Below are positions 10,990-22,436 of a stretch of 64,000 nucleotides of DNA, in pieces (positions within the stretch are counted from its first letter, which is position 1; each line of letters starts with the position of its first letter). The stretch covers positions 8,398,739 through 8,462,738 of the forward strand of contig OZ017767.1 of NCBI GenBank assembly GCA_963969345.1. The letters run 5' to 3'. The translations under genes were made by a program, and so were the position numbers. The notes below the pieces were generated by a model, which saw only the letters and a program-made list of their open reading frames with translations, was not told the DNA's origin and made no database searches. The DNA is from Turbatrix aceti (taxonomy: Eukaryota > Nematoda > Chromadorea > Rhabditida > Panagrolaimidae).

Positions 10990-12061
10990 ATGAACGTTTT
11001 TGACTCTCACGACATCGACTTAACTTTGGCTTCGATTATCAGTGTGATTCTGAACACCATCATTTTGTACTACATTCTGATTATTCGCATTCTGGGTGCT
11101 AATACTTATAACGGAGTACTCATCCAGTCTACCGTAATCAATATTGTATGCTCAGTTTTATTGTTTTACGTAAAACCAGTAAGTTTTCTTACGAAAAATA
11201 TCACGCTGATAAAGATTTTAGGGTCTTTTGCTCTTAAACGGTAACACGTACCTAATTCTGCCGACATCAAATTCTTTTCTAATTCAAACTTCTTACCAAT
11301 ATGTCGCTCATATTTGGTCGGCGTTGCTATTTCTTATGTTTTTTATGTCAGCAAATGGATTCATCTACCGTTACCGTTTTATCCGCTGGGGATACGGTTA
11401 TACGCTAAAATATGCAATTGTATCCAATGCTGCATCTGTGATTGTTTCGTCAATCTTAGCTTTAGTCGTCGTTGTTTGTTGTAACACAATCGACGATAAA
11501 ACCCTAGAAGTCCATTCAAAAATCGTTTTGGAACTTATTGGCAACCGACGAGTTGGAAAAATCCGCGTTTCTGGAGCTTCTATTGCAAAAACTCCAGCTG
11601 CTTATTGTTTGATGGTCCTAAGCGTCATTCCCAGTCTGGGTGTCTACAGTATCATATTCTATACCTATCTTAAAGTTCGAACCCATTTCAAAAAAACTCA
11701 GAAAGCGTATTCAAAGCGAACGTTGATTCTCCACAGACAGTACACAAAAGTAGTCATCATACAAACGCTAATGCCGTTGATATCCTTTGTCTTTCCTGTA
11801 ATTTTCATGTCTTGTGTACTGTATTTTGGCAAGGCTGACACTGTAGTAATGTCTATACTAGCATTGCAAGGAATGGCTTGGATTCCTGCGGGGAACGCTT
11901 TTACAGTCATAGCTTCGGTAAAACCGCTCTACCGTCACATATTTTGTCAGACCTCGAGACTTTTGGGAATCAAGCACCCGTTGCAGAATACAAAAAGTAC
12001 ACCAAATTTACGACCTGAAGGTGCAAATGTAATTCAACTACCATCCGTATCACAAAGATAA
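10990..12061 (+). CDS. Nematode 7TM chemoreceptor, array member 7
   Basis: Exons 10990-11178 and 11222-12061 (43-bp intron, phase 0) give 342 residues starting MNVFDSHDIDLTL. Exon 2 begins GLLLLNGNTYLILP; the first residue differs from the usual Y because the acceptor is followed by GGT. TM3 ends in YRYRFIR. GNRRVGKIRVSGAS precedes TM5, and SKRTLILHRQYTKVVIIQT precedes TM6. The tail NTKSTPN is kept but the VMVIGL ending is replaced by VIQLPSVSQR. It groups with member 9 by TM6. Confidence 0.87.
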
Positions 12062-12063
12062 AT

Positions 12064-12160
12064 GATTTTTTTTTTCAGAGATAAATGTTTTTGTAAAGAA
12101 TAAACTTATAAAGATTTTTTTTCAGAGATAAATGTTTTTTGTAAAGAATAAACTTACAGT
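12064..12160. repeat. Tandem duplication in the 3' flank of member 7
   Basis: A unit of about 50 bp containing TTTTCAGAGATAAATG and GTAAAGAATAAACTTA occurs twice in a row. Each copy holds an AATAAA-like poly(A) signal, so the gene may have two 3' processing sites. Confidence 0.7.
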
Positions 12161-12204
12161 ATGATAACTCTTTCCATCCGCAACTATTGTAATATAAAAC
12201 AGTA

Positions 12205-12380
12205 AATCGAAAAAATGGTAAGCATCAACAATCACTGACATGTGTTTTGCCCACGCAGAGCATAAAAATGTTTTGTGCACGTTCTCTTGGTATTGCTCCC
12301 GAAGCTTTTCCGATGTTTTATAAGAACACATTGGGTGCATGGCTCCTTACATAAAATAAATATTTATCGGTAAGAGGATA
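12205..12380 (+). promoter_or_regulatory. Receptor 5' module in front of member 8
   Basis: Shared words: GACATGTGTTTTGCCCACGC, GAGCATAAAAATG, TTTTGTGCACGTTCTCTTGG, TTTTCCGATGTTTTATAAGA and CATTGGGTGCATGGCT. The final GATGTAA/CAGACAG part is missing or eroded in this copy. The ATG is at 12490. Confidence 0.55.
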
Positions 12381-12489
12381 ATACATTTCACATTTCCGAA
12401 CACATGAGATTATTTTAACCTTGTCACGCGCGCGTACCTGACTGAGTTATTTCTACAAAGTTGGTAAATAAATTGGACCAGACAATGAA

Positions 12490-13578
12490 ATGAATGTCTT
12501 TGACTTCCACGACATCGACTTAACTGTTGCCTCGATTATCAGCGTGATTCTAAACACCATCATTTTGTACTACATTTTGATTGTTCGCATTCTGGGTGAT
12601 AATACTTATAACGGAGTGCTTATTCAATCTACCGTAGTCAATATTGTGAGCTCAGTTTTATTGTTTTACGTAAAACCAGTAAGTTGCATCCTCAAAAAAT
12701 AACCTACTGATGAAAACTTTTAGTATATGCTGCTCTTCAATGGTAGCACGTACCTAATTCTGCCTACATCTAATTCATATCTGATACAAATTTCTTATCA
12801 ATATGTTGTTAACCTTTTTACCGCACTTGTCTTCCTTATGTTCATCATGTCAGCAAACGGTTTCATCTACCGTTATCGTCTGATTTGCCGGGGTCAAGAC
12901 TACACATTAAAATACGCCATTATATCCAATACTGTATCCGTGATTGCTGCGTTGATCTTTGGTTGCGGCGTAATTTTTAATTTTTACACAATTGACGACG
13001 AAACCCTAGCAGAACACGCTAAAATAGTTTTGGCCCTGATTGGCGACCGTCGAGTTGGAAAACTCCGCGTTTCTGGAGCATCGATTGCAAACACTACAAA
13101 TGCCTACTGTATGATGGTAATTTCAGTTGTTCCTAGTCTGTGTGTCTACAGTATCATACTTTATACTTTTCTTAAAGTTCGTACTCATTTCAAAAAAAAT
13201 CTGTACACATACTCAAAGCGAACGTTATTGCTTCACAAACAGTACACCAAAGTCGTTATCATACAGACGCTTATGCCGCTGATATCTTTCGTCATTCCAA
13301 TAATTTTAATAACATATGTTATGTATCTTGGCAACGGTGATACTGTGGTTATGTCCTTACTTTCAGTTCAAGGCATGGTGTGGATTCCTGCGGGAAACGC
13401 ATTTTCAGTTATAGTTTCGGTCAAACCGCTATATCGAAGTTTATTCTGCCAGACCTCAAAACCTTGTAGATTTAAAAATCCGTTGCAGAATACAAAAAGT
13501 ACTCCAAATATCCGAACTGAAGGATTAAATGTAATGGTCATTGGACTGTCTTCTTCAAACAATCGTTCAACATTTTAA
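12490..13578 (+). CDS. Nematode 7TM chemoreceptor, array member 8
   Basis: Exons 12490-12678 and 12724-13578 (45-bp intron, phase 0) give 347 residues starting MNVFDFHDIDLTV. Exon 2 begins YMLLFNGSTYLILP. It differs from most members in GDRRVGKLRVSGAS before TM5 (N to D) and in YTFLKV after TM5. SKRTLLLHKQYTKVVIIQT precedes TM6 and WIPAGNAFSVIVSVKPLY closes TM7. The tail ends NNRSTF after a VMVIGL element, close to member 5. Confidence 0.87.
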
Positions 13579-13664
13579 TAAATGTATTGGTTTATTTCGT
13601 CCTTTATTTACTAAATATAACTGGGAATAGAAAAATGTTCAACAATGTCAAATATGTGGTATGA

Positions 13665-13862
13665 AAAGGTGCAACATGAACATGATTTGTGTCAGAAGGT
13701 CTATTCTTTTCCGTTTTCAACATGTATTGTGTTTTAATCGTGTGAACGTATTTTGAGTGCATTCCCATAATTGAAACAGATAAATAAGTTTTTTTTGCAC
13801 CTACGATGTGATGCTGACAGAAATACCTAACTTCAACAAATTTCCTAGTAAGAGGATAGGAC
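13665..13862 (+). promoter_or_regulatory. Receptor 5' module in front of member 9
   Basis: A diverged copy: AACATGATTTGTGTC, TATTCTTTTCCGTTTTCA, TTTTGAGTGCATTCCCAT, ATTGAAACAGATAAAT, and ACGATGTGATGCTGACAGAA followed by ATACCTAACTTCAACAAAT. It lies about 120 bp before the ATG at 13982. Confidence 0.55.
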
Positions 13863-13981
13863 TTCTCTGTACAAAGCATGTAATTTAATTTTTCTGCTCC
13901 TAATCCTTATTGCCTACATTGTTGTCACAAGTGCATACCTGAAGCTTTAGTCTAGAACATAAGTATTTACCAAACAATAAA

Positions 13982-15062
13982 ATGAATGTTTTTGATTTCC
14001 ACGACATCGACTTAACTGTAGTTTCAATTATCAGCGTTATTCTGAATTCAATCATTTTGTACTACATTTTGATCATTCGAATTCTTGGCGCTAATGCGTA
14101 TAACGGAGTGCTTGTCCAGTCTACCGTAGTCAATATAGTATGTTCTGTTTTATTGTTTTACGTCAAACCAGTAAGTTGCATCCTCAAAAACATGACCTAC
14201 TGATGAAAACTTTTAGTACCTTCTGCTCTTAAACGGTAATACATATCTAATTCTCCCGACATCAAATTCACCTTTGCTGCAAGCCTCCTACCAATACGTC
14301 TCAGATATTTGGACCGGATTACTCTTTCTTATGTTCATCATGTCAGCAAATGGATTCATTTATCGCTATCGCCTCATCTGCCATGGTCACGACTACACGT
14401 TTAAATACGCAATTGTATCTACTACTGTATCTGTGATTGCTGCGTCAATATTTGCTTTGATCGTCATTTTTAGTTGCTACACAATTGACGACAAAACCCT
14501 AGAAGCCCATTCCAAAATCGTATTGGCCCTTATTGGCAACCGTCGAGTGGGAAAAATTCGCGTTTCCGGTGCATCCATTGCAAAAACAACAGGTGCTTAC
14601 TGTATGATGATAACCGGTGTGGTTCCTCCTCTGGTGGTCTACGGCATAATATTATACACTTACCTCAAAGTTCAAACTCACTTTAAGAAAAACCAGAATG
14701 CCCATTCAAAGCGAACGATGGTTTTACACCGACAGTACACAAGGGTTGTTATCATACAAACACTCATGCCGTTGATATCCTTTGTCGTTCCTGTAATCTT
14801 CATGTCATGCGTACTATTTTTGGGCAGCATTGACGCTGTGGTAATGTCCATCCTTGGCATGCAAGGCATGGCATGGATTCCCGCGGGGAACGCAATTACC
14901 GTCATTGTTTCGGTTAAGCCGCTGTATCGACACATTTTTTGTCAGACTTCAAAACTTTTGGGCATTAAGAATCCGTTGCAGAATACAAAGAGTACACCAA
15001 ATTTGCCAACCGAAGGGGCAAATGTAATTGGCATTGGACTGCCTTCTGTGACCCCAGGATAA
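13982..15062 (+). CDS. Nematode 7TM chemoreceptor, array member 9
   Basis: Exons 13982-14170 and 14217-15062 (46-bp intron, phase 0) give 344 residues starting MNVFDFHDIDLTV. Exon 2 begins YLLLLNGNTYLILP. YRYRLIC ends TM3, GNRRVGKIRVSGAS precedes TM5 and SKRTMVLHRQYTRVVIIQT precedes TM6, where R replaces the usual K. TM7 has WIPAGNAITVIVSVKPLY. The tail keeps NTKSTPN and ends IGLPSVTPG, like member 7. Confidence 0.87.
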
Positions 15063-15171
15063 ACCTTTGTTTGGAAATTTGTTTTTTTGGATTTTGGTTT
15101 TTTGGCTACTTGTTGAAAAAATAAAAGTAATTTCATATTGTACGGTAACTGAAGCCCGTATGTAAGTGATT

Positions 15172-15340
15172 TGGTAAAAAACGCATCAACAATCCCCCAC
15201 ATGTATTTTTCTCACGCTCAGCACAAACATGCTTTGTGCCGAACATTCTCTTCAGGTTTGCGTTCATTGTTCTTCCAAAACGTGTATTTTAGGTGCATTG
15301 CAATAATTGATAATCAGAAAGGATTTTTGACTTGCAGGCA
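15172..15340 (+). promoter_or_regulatory. Receptor 5' module in front of member 10
   Basis: Shared words: ACATCAACAATCCCCCACATG as in member 3 (read here as CATCAACAATCCCCCACATG), TTTTTCTCACGCTCAGCACA, AACATGCTTTGTGCCG, TTCTCTTCAGGTTTGCG, TTTTAGGTGCATTGCAATAA and TTGATAATCAGAAAGG. It ends directly before the ATG at 15383. Confidence 0.55.
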
Positions 15341-15382
15341 ATTGCAATGGAAAATGTATGGCAAAACACAGCCATCAGTGAG

Positions 15383-16480
15383 ATGGATGTCTTCGATGTC
15401 CACTACATTAATTTTACCGTTGCATCGATTATCAGTGTAATTCTAAACATTGTGATTTTATATTACGTTTTGATTATTCGGATCCTCGGTGCAAATACTT
15501 ATAACGGAGTTCTGGTACAGTCTACTGTAGTTAATATTTTGTATTCATCGCTTTTATTTCACGTGAAACCAGTAAGTTAAAGAATGTTGCATTTAAAATT
15601 TTAAACATGACGTTATATAAAAATTTTTTAAATATAACTGGTGAAATACTTGCATATTTTTTAGTGTGCCATACTCCACAACGGTTCAACATACCTGCTT
15701 CTCCCCGCATCAGATTCACCCATGCTACAAGTTTCGTACCAATACGTCGGTCATGTATGGACCGCATTACTGTATCTGACGTTCATCATGTCAGCAAATG
15801 GTTTTATCTACCGTTACCGCTTCATTTGCTGGGGCTATGTCTACACGTTAAAATATGCACTTGTTTCTAATGCGATATCCATCAGTGTTGCCCTTTTTAT
15901 TGCTTTGGGTGTAATTTTGAGTTGCTACACCATTGATGACGAAACCCTAAATACGTATGCCAAATTAATTATGATATTGATTGGCGACCGTCAGATTGAC
16001 AAAATCCGCGTTGCTGGAGCTTCTATTACAAAAACTCCTTCTGCTTATTGTATGCTGATGATCTGCGTTTTTCCAAGTTTAATTGTCTACGGTATCATAC
16101 TCTACACTTATCTCAAAGTTCGAACTTATCTTAACAAAAATCAACAAGCATTCTCAAAAAGAACGTTGTTTCTTCATAAACAGTATACGAAAGTGGTTAT
16201 CATACAAACGCTTATGCCGTTGATATCCTTTGTTGTTCCAATAACATTTATGATGTCTTTGTTGTTTCTCAGGGATATCGACACTGTGGTGATTTCTGTT
16301 CTGGGAATACAGGGCTTGGCATGGATTCCCGCTGGTAACGCGTTTACTGTCATCGTTTCGGTCAAACCGCTGTACCAGCATATATTTTGTCAGACTTCGA
16401 AACTCTTGCGGATCAAAAATACAAAAAGTACCCCAAATCCAAGAACAGAAGGAACGGTTCGGGTTGTTGGAATTTTGTGA
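15383..16480 (+). CDS. Nematode 7TM chemoreceptor, array member 10
   Basis: Exons 15383-15571 and 15665-16480 (93-bp intron, phase 0) give 334 residues. The start at 15383 (MDVFDVHYINFTV) was chosen by alignment to the paralogues; ATGs at 15332 and 15347 are in frame upstream. Exon 2 begins CAILHNGSTYLLLP, which places it nearer members 1, 2 and 4. GDRQIDKIRVAGAS before TM5 lacks the usual second arginine. SKRTLFLHKQYTKVVIIQT precedes TM6. The tail is short and has lost the bases between CQTSKLLRIK and NTKSTPN. Confidence 0.87.
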
Positions 16481-17368
16481 TGTACAGAAATTTATAACTA
16501 TTTTAGCATGTTGTTATGTATAAAAAGTAAATATTATGTACAAAAACACTGGCGCTAATAAATTCAACTGATATGAGCAACTCAAAACAATGTATGTACA
16601 ATCATACATATATGCAAGTTGTATAATAACTGTTACCTCTATGGTATTTTGAAAAAAACATTTCCCCCGCAACTGTTTACGCACAAGAACCGTAAACTTG
16701 TTACATGTTATGCTTTATCAATCTTTGGTCAGGCTGCTGTTTGCATTCTTTATGTTGTAAGTACATTATAGATGCGTTGTTATGATTGATGATAATACAA
16801 AAGTCACTGTAGATACTATAGTGTGTTTCTTATAAGAACTGTAGACACTGTAGACACTATAGTGTGTTTCTTATAGTGTGTTTCTCACTATAGTTTCTTA
16901 TAAGAAACAAGGCTACATACTTGGTCTGTAGTCTCCAGATTGCGCAAAAAATGCACGTACGAGAAATAATTTATAGTACACTAATTTGATTTTCAAATTC
17001 CCATAAAACATTTTTTAGATTTATTATATTTAGGTGCGCATTTTAGAGTTTTTATTTATAGAAAAAATCTTATTCAATTATCTTTAAGTAAAATCAGATT
17101 TGTTCTTGCAGAACCTTTATAGAGCATTCTCTATTTTAGGCTACGTAGTAGTATTTTACTGTACTTTAGTTTATCATACACACAGATTATGTTAGTATTC
17201 TAACATTGGTTCGACGAGTAATAGTCTATTTTTTTCAACGCTTTACTTTCTTAATTTCTAGGTATAACACATAGAGGTTGAACCTCGACCTCTAGTACGG
17301 TCGCCAAAATGTCATAGACCAACTTCTGGCACACTATTATTAATTCTACAAACTTTGAGCTCCAACCA
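16481..17368. other. Intergenic region between receptors 10 and 11
   Basis: No gene seen. A very degraded copy of the 5' module may lie at 16650-16800 (GATGCGTTGTTATGATTGAT resembles GGGTGCAT...ATGATTGAT). The palindromic repeat cluster at 16806-16912 is separate. The rest is AT-rich. Confidence 0.45.
16806..16912. repeat. Clustered short repeats with palindromes
   Basis: ACTATAGTGTGTTTCTTATA recurs with GTAGACACT units, and TTTCTTATAAGAAA is a 14-base perfect palindrome. The block can fold into several alternative hairpins. It looks like a local expansion rather than a transposon. Confidence 0.6.
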
Positions 17369-18469
17369 ATGGACATATTTAGCATCTGTGAACTCAACTA
17401 TACAATTGCCGCCATCATTGGACTGATCTTAAACATCATGATCCTGTACATGATTATCAAAGCCAAGGTGTTAAGTAAAAGTGATTATACCCAGGTGCTT
17501 ATTCAATCAGCAATCGTCAACGTTCTTTGTTCGGCTGGGATGACATATATCCATCCTGTGAGTTTGAAACTGATGTTTAGTGAACCATGTTTACGGTTTC
17601 GTTATAACGTTTGTGATGAATTATATTTACAGTTTTCTATCATGCAAGATGGATCGTCTTTTGTTCTGCTTCCGAAATTTGAAAATCGTGCAATGAAATA
17701 CTTCTATTACACGTTATTCACGTATACAACCGCCATGATGTATCTGGATATCATAATTGTTGCTAACGGGTTTCTGTATCGTTATCGATCTATCTGCGAC
17801 CGAAAATCGTACACAAGAAAGTACGGTGTGATTTCACTGGCATGCACTGTGTCTCTTGACATTGTGGTGATTTCAACTTTTGTTTGGTGCTACACGTCTT
17901 CAGATGACGAACTTTTTGCCAAATATCGACCTCAGGTGTTCAAAATGATTCATGGACTTCGACCTGGTTATTTTGAATTTACTGGTTTGACAGCCAAAGG
18001 AACGGTCCAGGCATACGTTTTGTTGGCCGTCGGCGTTATTTTCAACTTGACACTGTATATAGTCATTTTGTATTCTCATGTGAAAGTTGAAATTTTTCTG
18101 CGAAAGAACAAACAGACATTTTCGAAACGAACAATGTCACTCCACAGACAGTATACGAAATCTGTGATCTTACAAGCCCTCACACCATTTTTTGCATTTG
18201 CAGTGCCAATGATTATCATGTTCCTTTTGCTTTTGGTGGAAAAACTGGATACTGTAGTTATTTCTATGATCGCACTCCAAGGCTTAGCATGGATACCCGC
18301 TGGCAATGGCATTACCATATTGATAGCCGTCAAGCCATTCTATCGATATCTTCTGGGAAAACGAGACGTGTCGTCGTCTGTGGACCACAACACGCCACAC
18401 TCACAACAAAGGTCCTCTATCCCTCGTGTGGGTTTTCGGAATTCAATAACCGTTGGTCGGTTAGAATGA
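17369..18469 (+). CDS. Divergent 7TM chemoreceptor with an in-frame intron, array member 11
   Basis: By comparison with members 1-10 the coding exons are 17369-17557 (63 codons, as in the rest) and 17633-18469, giving 341 residues. The 75-bp intron starts GTGAGT and ends TTTACAG, is a multiple of three and has no stop, so unspliced RNA reads through as 366 residues. The protein begins MDIFSICELNYTI and exon 2 begins FSIMQDGSSFVLLP. YRYRSIC ends TM3. It lacks the GNRRVGKI segment and has GLRPGYFEFTG instead. SKRTMSLHRQYTKSVILQA precedes TM6 and WIPAGNGITILIAVKPFY is at TM7. It is an older paralogue of the array. Confidence 0.85.
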   Translation: MDIFSICELNYTIAAIIGLILNIMILYMIIKAKVLSKSDYTQVLIQSAIVNVLCSAGMTYIHPVSLKLMFSEPCLRFRYNVCDELYLQFSIMQDGSSFVLLPKFENRAMKYFYYTLFTYTTAMMYLDIIIVANGFLYRYRSICDRKSYTRKYGVISLACTVSLDIVVISTFVWCYTSSDDELFAKYRPQVFKMIHGLRPGYFEFTGLTAKGTVQAYVLLAVGVIFNLTLYIVILYSHVKVEIFLRKNKQTFSKRTMSLHRQYTKSVILQALTPFFAFAVPMIIMFLLLLVEKLDTVVISMIALQGLAWIPAGNGITILIAVKPFYRYLLGKRDVSSSVDHNTPHSQQRSSIPRVGFRNSITVGRLE

Positions 18470-20266
18470 TTCTTGGAATTGCATACAAACAAGCAAGCTT
18501 TTGATAAAAACACTGACATAAGAAAAAAAACAAAAATATTGTTTTTGTTTATTGTGATGGTAACTGTTACAATTGACATAAAGGGGTAACGTTCAAATTG
18601 AATATGTAAAAAAAAATTATAATGAAATGCACTAGACGGCATTTGTAAAAATAACTGGAAGCACCTGGAAAATAACTGTATGTAAATTTACTGTAGGTTA
18701 TGTTGATAAGAGTAAATAGAAAGAATAACACTGACGTAGAGCAAAATACTAACGTTTGGTGTCCATGGAATGTTTCAGATTTCCGAAAGCTTATTATCCA
18801 TGTGCATTAAATAAAAAACAATTTTTTTGAACAAAAACAAGGCTTTATGATAAAAACTGACATTTTATTTGTAGAGGTTTGCCTTTTTTGCACAGTGCTC
18901 AATGAAAAAATTTTAACTAATTACGCAGATTACTTTGGAAAACTGTTGTTGCCTTTAATTCCTTACAAAAGCATACATACATCTTCATAACAGTTTGGCA
19001 AATTGCTTGACAGGCTGTCAAATTAACTGCTCCACCGATTTTCATCGACATCTCCTGCGCAACAAAAATCCTGCATTCTGCGTTCTGCAGCGCCGATACC
19101 CCTCCGGTTCAGTCAGCGGAAAAAAGGCTCGATACGTACGTGCCACCCGTTTTGTGCGCGATGCAATGGTGGTCAAGGTCTATCTATCCCACTATCTCTA
19201 ACACACGCGCCACCGCTGACGCGCCTACGCCTACGCCCTTACCAATAAACGACGCCGGGGCAAATTGGGTCGTCAAAAATTTTTAGTCACAAATTACGTC
19301 TAGCAAAATCAGTGTCCAGTTGCCTAGTTCAGAATTTTTCCGTGATACTCCCGGTAAAGTCTGTTACAGGAAATTACCGAAATTGATTGTAACTGATCGT
19401 TTTTTGTTGGATAATCATTAACGCTTGAAGATAAAAACCCGACCAATGTTTACTACAGCCATGTTTTGTACGTATGTATGTACCTTTGTGCATACATACA
19501 ATCTGCCAAATATGCAAATATGCTGTAAAATTCCTTCATTGTCCAGCGGTCATGCGTGCGCATTTGTATTTATAATTTGTAAAATTACTGGAAATAAGAT
19601 GGAGTTAACATTTTTGTACGGAAAAAACTGTCGCATAATATAATTTCTATTTTGCTTTTTTTTCTGTTAAAAAAAGCATTTATTATAAAAGTAAAATGTT
19701 TTGCAAAAAAAAAGCATTTTATAATTAGCGTACTACCTTTTTTTGCGTCAGCAGACTGACTTCTTGAAACTGGAAAGTAATTTAGTGTTTTTTGATCCGA
19801 CTAAATTTTTTTCTATTTTGGGTGGATTAGACCCTCCTTGTTCCTCCATCATTGATTTCTGAACACACCTCTGGCCAAAAAAGTTCACGTACCCCCCCCT
19901 CTTTTTTTTAAAATTAGTATCAGATTTTTTTTGGCACACTGCTTCCGAGTTTACATCGTTTTGAATTTTTTTCAAATCCCTCCAGGCAACTTACTTTCTT
20001 GATCCTGTCAATCAATCATTTTTGACACCAAATTAAAAAAAAACTGGTTAAGTGGGAAAGTGAGAAAAGAAAACTGAAAGAGATCGTAACTTTTCTCCTG
20101 CTAGTTTTTTTGCCGTGAAAAAAAATCTTGTTATTGTCAGATATTTAGATTCTTGCTGGTTCTCGTGGTCGCGCGGTTTGCAGATCCCTCCAAAAAACAA
20201 TCTTTATTTGCTTTTTTTTCTTTTTTTAGAGACCGTCTAATAATCGCCTATAATACCTGGCAACCA
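18470..20266. other. Intergenic region without recognised genes
   Basis: About 1.8 kb of AT-rich DNA with homopolymer runs. 18990-19260 is less AT-rich, but its open frames have no splice context or recognisable sequence. Nothing supported. Confidence 0.5.
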
Positions 20267-22436
20267 ATGACGTCAACAGCGCCTCAAACCCCCAAACTCC
20301 CGCGTGTACCACCGATCGCTGAGGAAGACGATTCGGCCGAAACAACTCCGGTCGTTGTGAATAAAGAATTTCAGCCAAAAAAGCAGCAAAAAGTTGTCCA
20401 GCAATGGAAAAGAGACACGGTCCGTGCATTTTGCTCAAAATGTAATCAAAGAGTTAAAATTTTAGACACTGGATCGAAGACAAGACAGTAATGGCACAAC
20501 AGACGGTCAGGCGGGAAATGCGCCAAACGCGTTTGGATATGTGCCATTTAAAACGGCGCCGATACCAATTTACGGTAATCGTGCAAATCCAAACGGTGGA
20601 AATGGTTTCGAAGTTGTTGGAACTGATTCTGCGCCTTCTAATTATAATTATCCTCCTTCGCGTTAGTAATAATTTTTTTATAACTGCATAGTCGGAAAAG
20701 TGAAAATATTTTTTAGTATACCAGCCTTCACCTAGATTACCGCGATCAGAAACAATGCTCACAGATACGCATTCGCGTCCTCCGAGTGAACTTGCTCTTT
20801 GTAAGTTAAAATATTAGTAAAAACTGATAAGCACTGTTTCGATACATATAAAAATAGCTGATTCATTTTGCTTTTAAAAACGATGATTGTAATCTATTTT
20901 TTTTGTTCTAGAATTTTTGAACCCAAAAAAAATCCGTTTTCCAGCCCGACTGCCATCCAGGTACCAATCCTACACCACCCTTCCCCGCCCGGAGCACGTC
21001 AATCAACTGGATGCCAGCCAGCTCTACGGCACATCAACAATCGGCATGCCGAGATTAGTCACCCGTGCTCCGAGCGCTATCAGTAGGGCTTCGATTTACG
21101 GCACTCTCTCCCGACTGGAGAAACGACCCATCTCAAACATGTCTGGAAACAAATCACTCCAAACCATGCAGACTGAAATCTACGTGCCAAGAGTGGCATC
21201 CAAGTTGGCGACTGCCGGTAGCATCTATGGCATTCACGGAATTCCCGGTGGCATTACCGAAGATGATCCCGGTCAAGCGCTGCAGAGTGTCGTGCAGTGG
21301 AATGCTCTCAACTTGTGTTGTCTTTTTCAGGTAACTGTTTGACTATGTATACTACTTTGCGCGGGAAGAAATGAAAACTGGGAATGCATTTCAGGGAATA
21401 CGTTGTGGATCACTTCTTTCACAACTTTTCGTTGTAAAACAAACTTTTTTCCCTAAATTTGTGTTCAGGTAACTGACAAGACTTTCGAAACTTTTCGTTG
21501 TAAGACCACTTTTTTCGTAAAACTGTGTTTTTGTTTTATGGAATTGGGTTCTGAGTTTCATACAAAAACATTCTTTGCACGGAAAAAATTAAAACTGTGG
21601 AGTTTTTGTAATTTATGGGTTTTAGGTATAACTGAGCATTCTTGTTTGATAACTTTGATTTTGTACAAAAACATGCGTTGCGTGAATATTTTGAAACTGA
21701 ATGAAAGTACGTCTTCTAATTTTCAATTTTTTAGGTAATCTGTGGCCTAATTCTCTGCATGCTATCCGTGGTTCGTGTCTACTTTTTCTGGGAACGTGCC
21801 CATACCTTCGAGCTTGCAATTGCCTTCCTTGTCTTCATGAACGGCCTCTTTGGCATGATAGCCACCTGCCAGCAGAATTATACAATTGTCATCGCTGTTT
21901 ACGTTATTTCAACGATCAACATAGCGCTGCTCTGCATTCCCTTCTACCTCGGCATGCAGCCCTACATCGAGGCAGCCAAGTCGCCACCTGTCCGGGCACT
22001 GACTGCGCAAAACTGGACAAATATACAGGACGACGTGTACTTTCACCTCTCTGGACTCCTGGCTCTTGCTGCTCTTGTTTCCGTGAGTATTTAGTTTTTT
22101 TTGAAGGTCAGGGAAAATTTCTATTGTTCATACTTTTTTTAAGAAGTCGTAAAAAGACGCGCGTTTTGTATTTATGTTTATTTTTGGCACTTGAGAGGAA
22201 CAAAAGAAACCAAACATTTTTCGAAAAAAAAAATTTGGAGTACGATAGAAATTTTGTTGTGAATTTTGTTTTATTTTATGTTAACTGAGATTAAATGGAC
22301 GAATTTGCAGGGTCTATTATGCGTGGGAACTTCGATTCTCGGCTGCAACACACTCGGTTCCACCGTCTCCCACGTCGAGCGTCTCAGACTGCAATCCGCC
22401 ATCAACAAAAACACAAAAGAAATGTTTCAAGTATAA
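20267..22436 (+). CDS. Four-transmembrane protein with a long Pro/Ser-rich N-terminal tail
   Basis: Exons inferred from frame and splice sites: 20267 to about 20360-20420 (donor uncertain), 20466-20661, 20717-20800, 20945-21330, 21735-22082 and 22311-22436. The first exon starts MTSTAPQTPKLPRVPP. The N-terminal part is hydrophilic and rich in Asn, Pro and Ser. It is followed by four predicted helices: one spanning the exon 4/5 junction (VICGLILCMLSVV), ELAIAFLVFMNGLFGMIATC, VYVISTINIALLCIPFYLG and one spanning the exon 5/6 junction. The end reads NTKEMFQV. The layout suggests cytosolic N and C termini. I do not recognise a named family; tetraspan-like proteins of unknown role occur in nematodes. 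Confidence 0.7.

Noticed and set aside
18995..19201. 68-codon plus-strand frame in the spacer after receptor 11
   Set aside because: No splice context, no similarity, no signal peptide.
20226..20762. Minus-strand frames opposite the tetraspan gene exons
   Set aside because: Shadows of exons whose plus-strand frame is supported by phase-consistent splicing.
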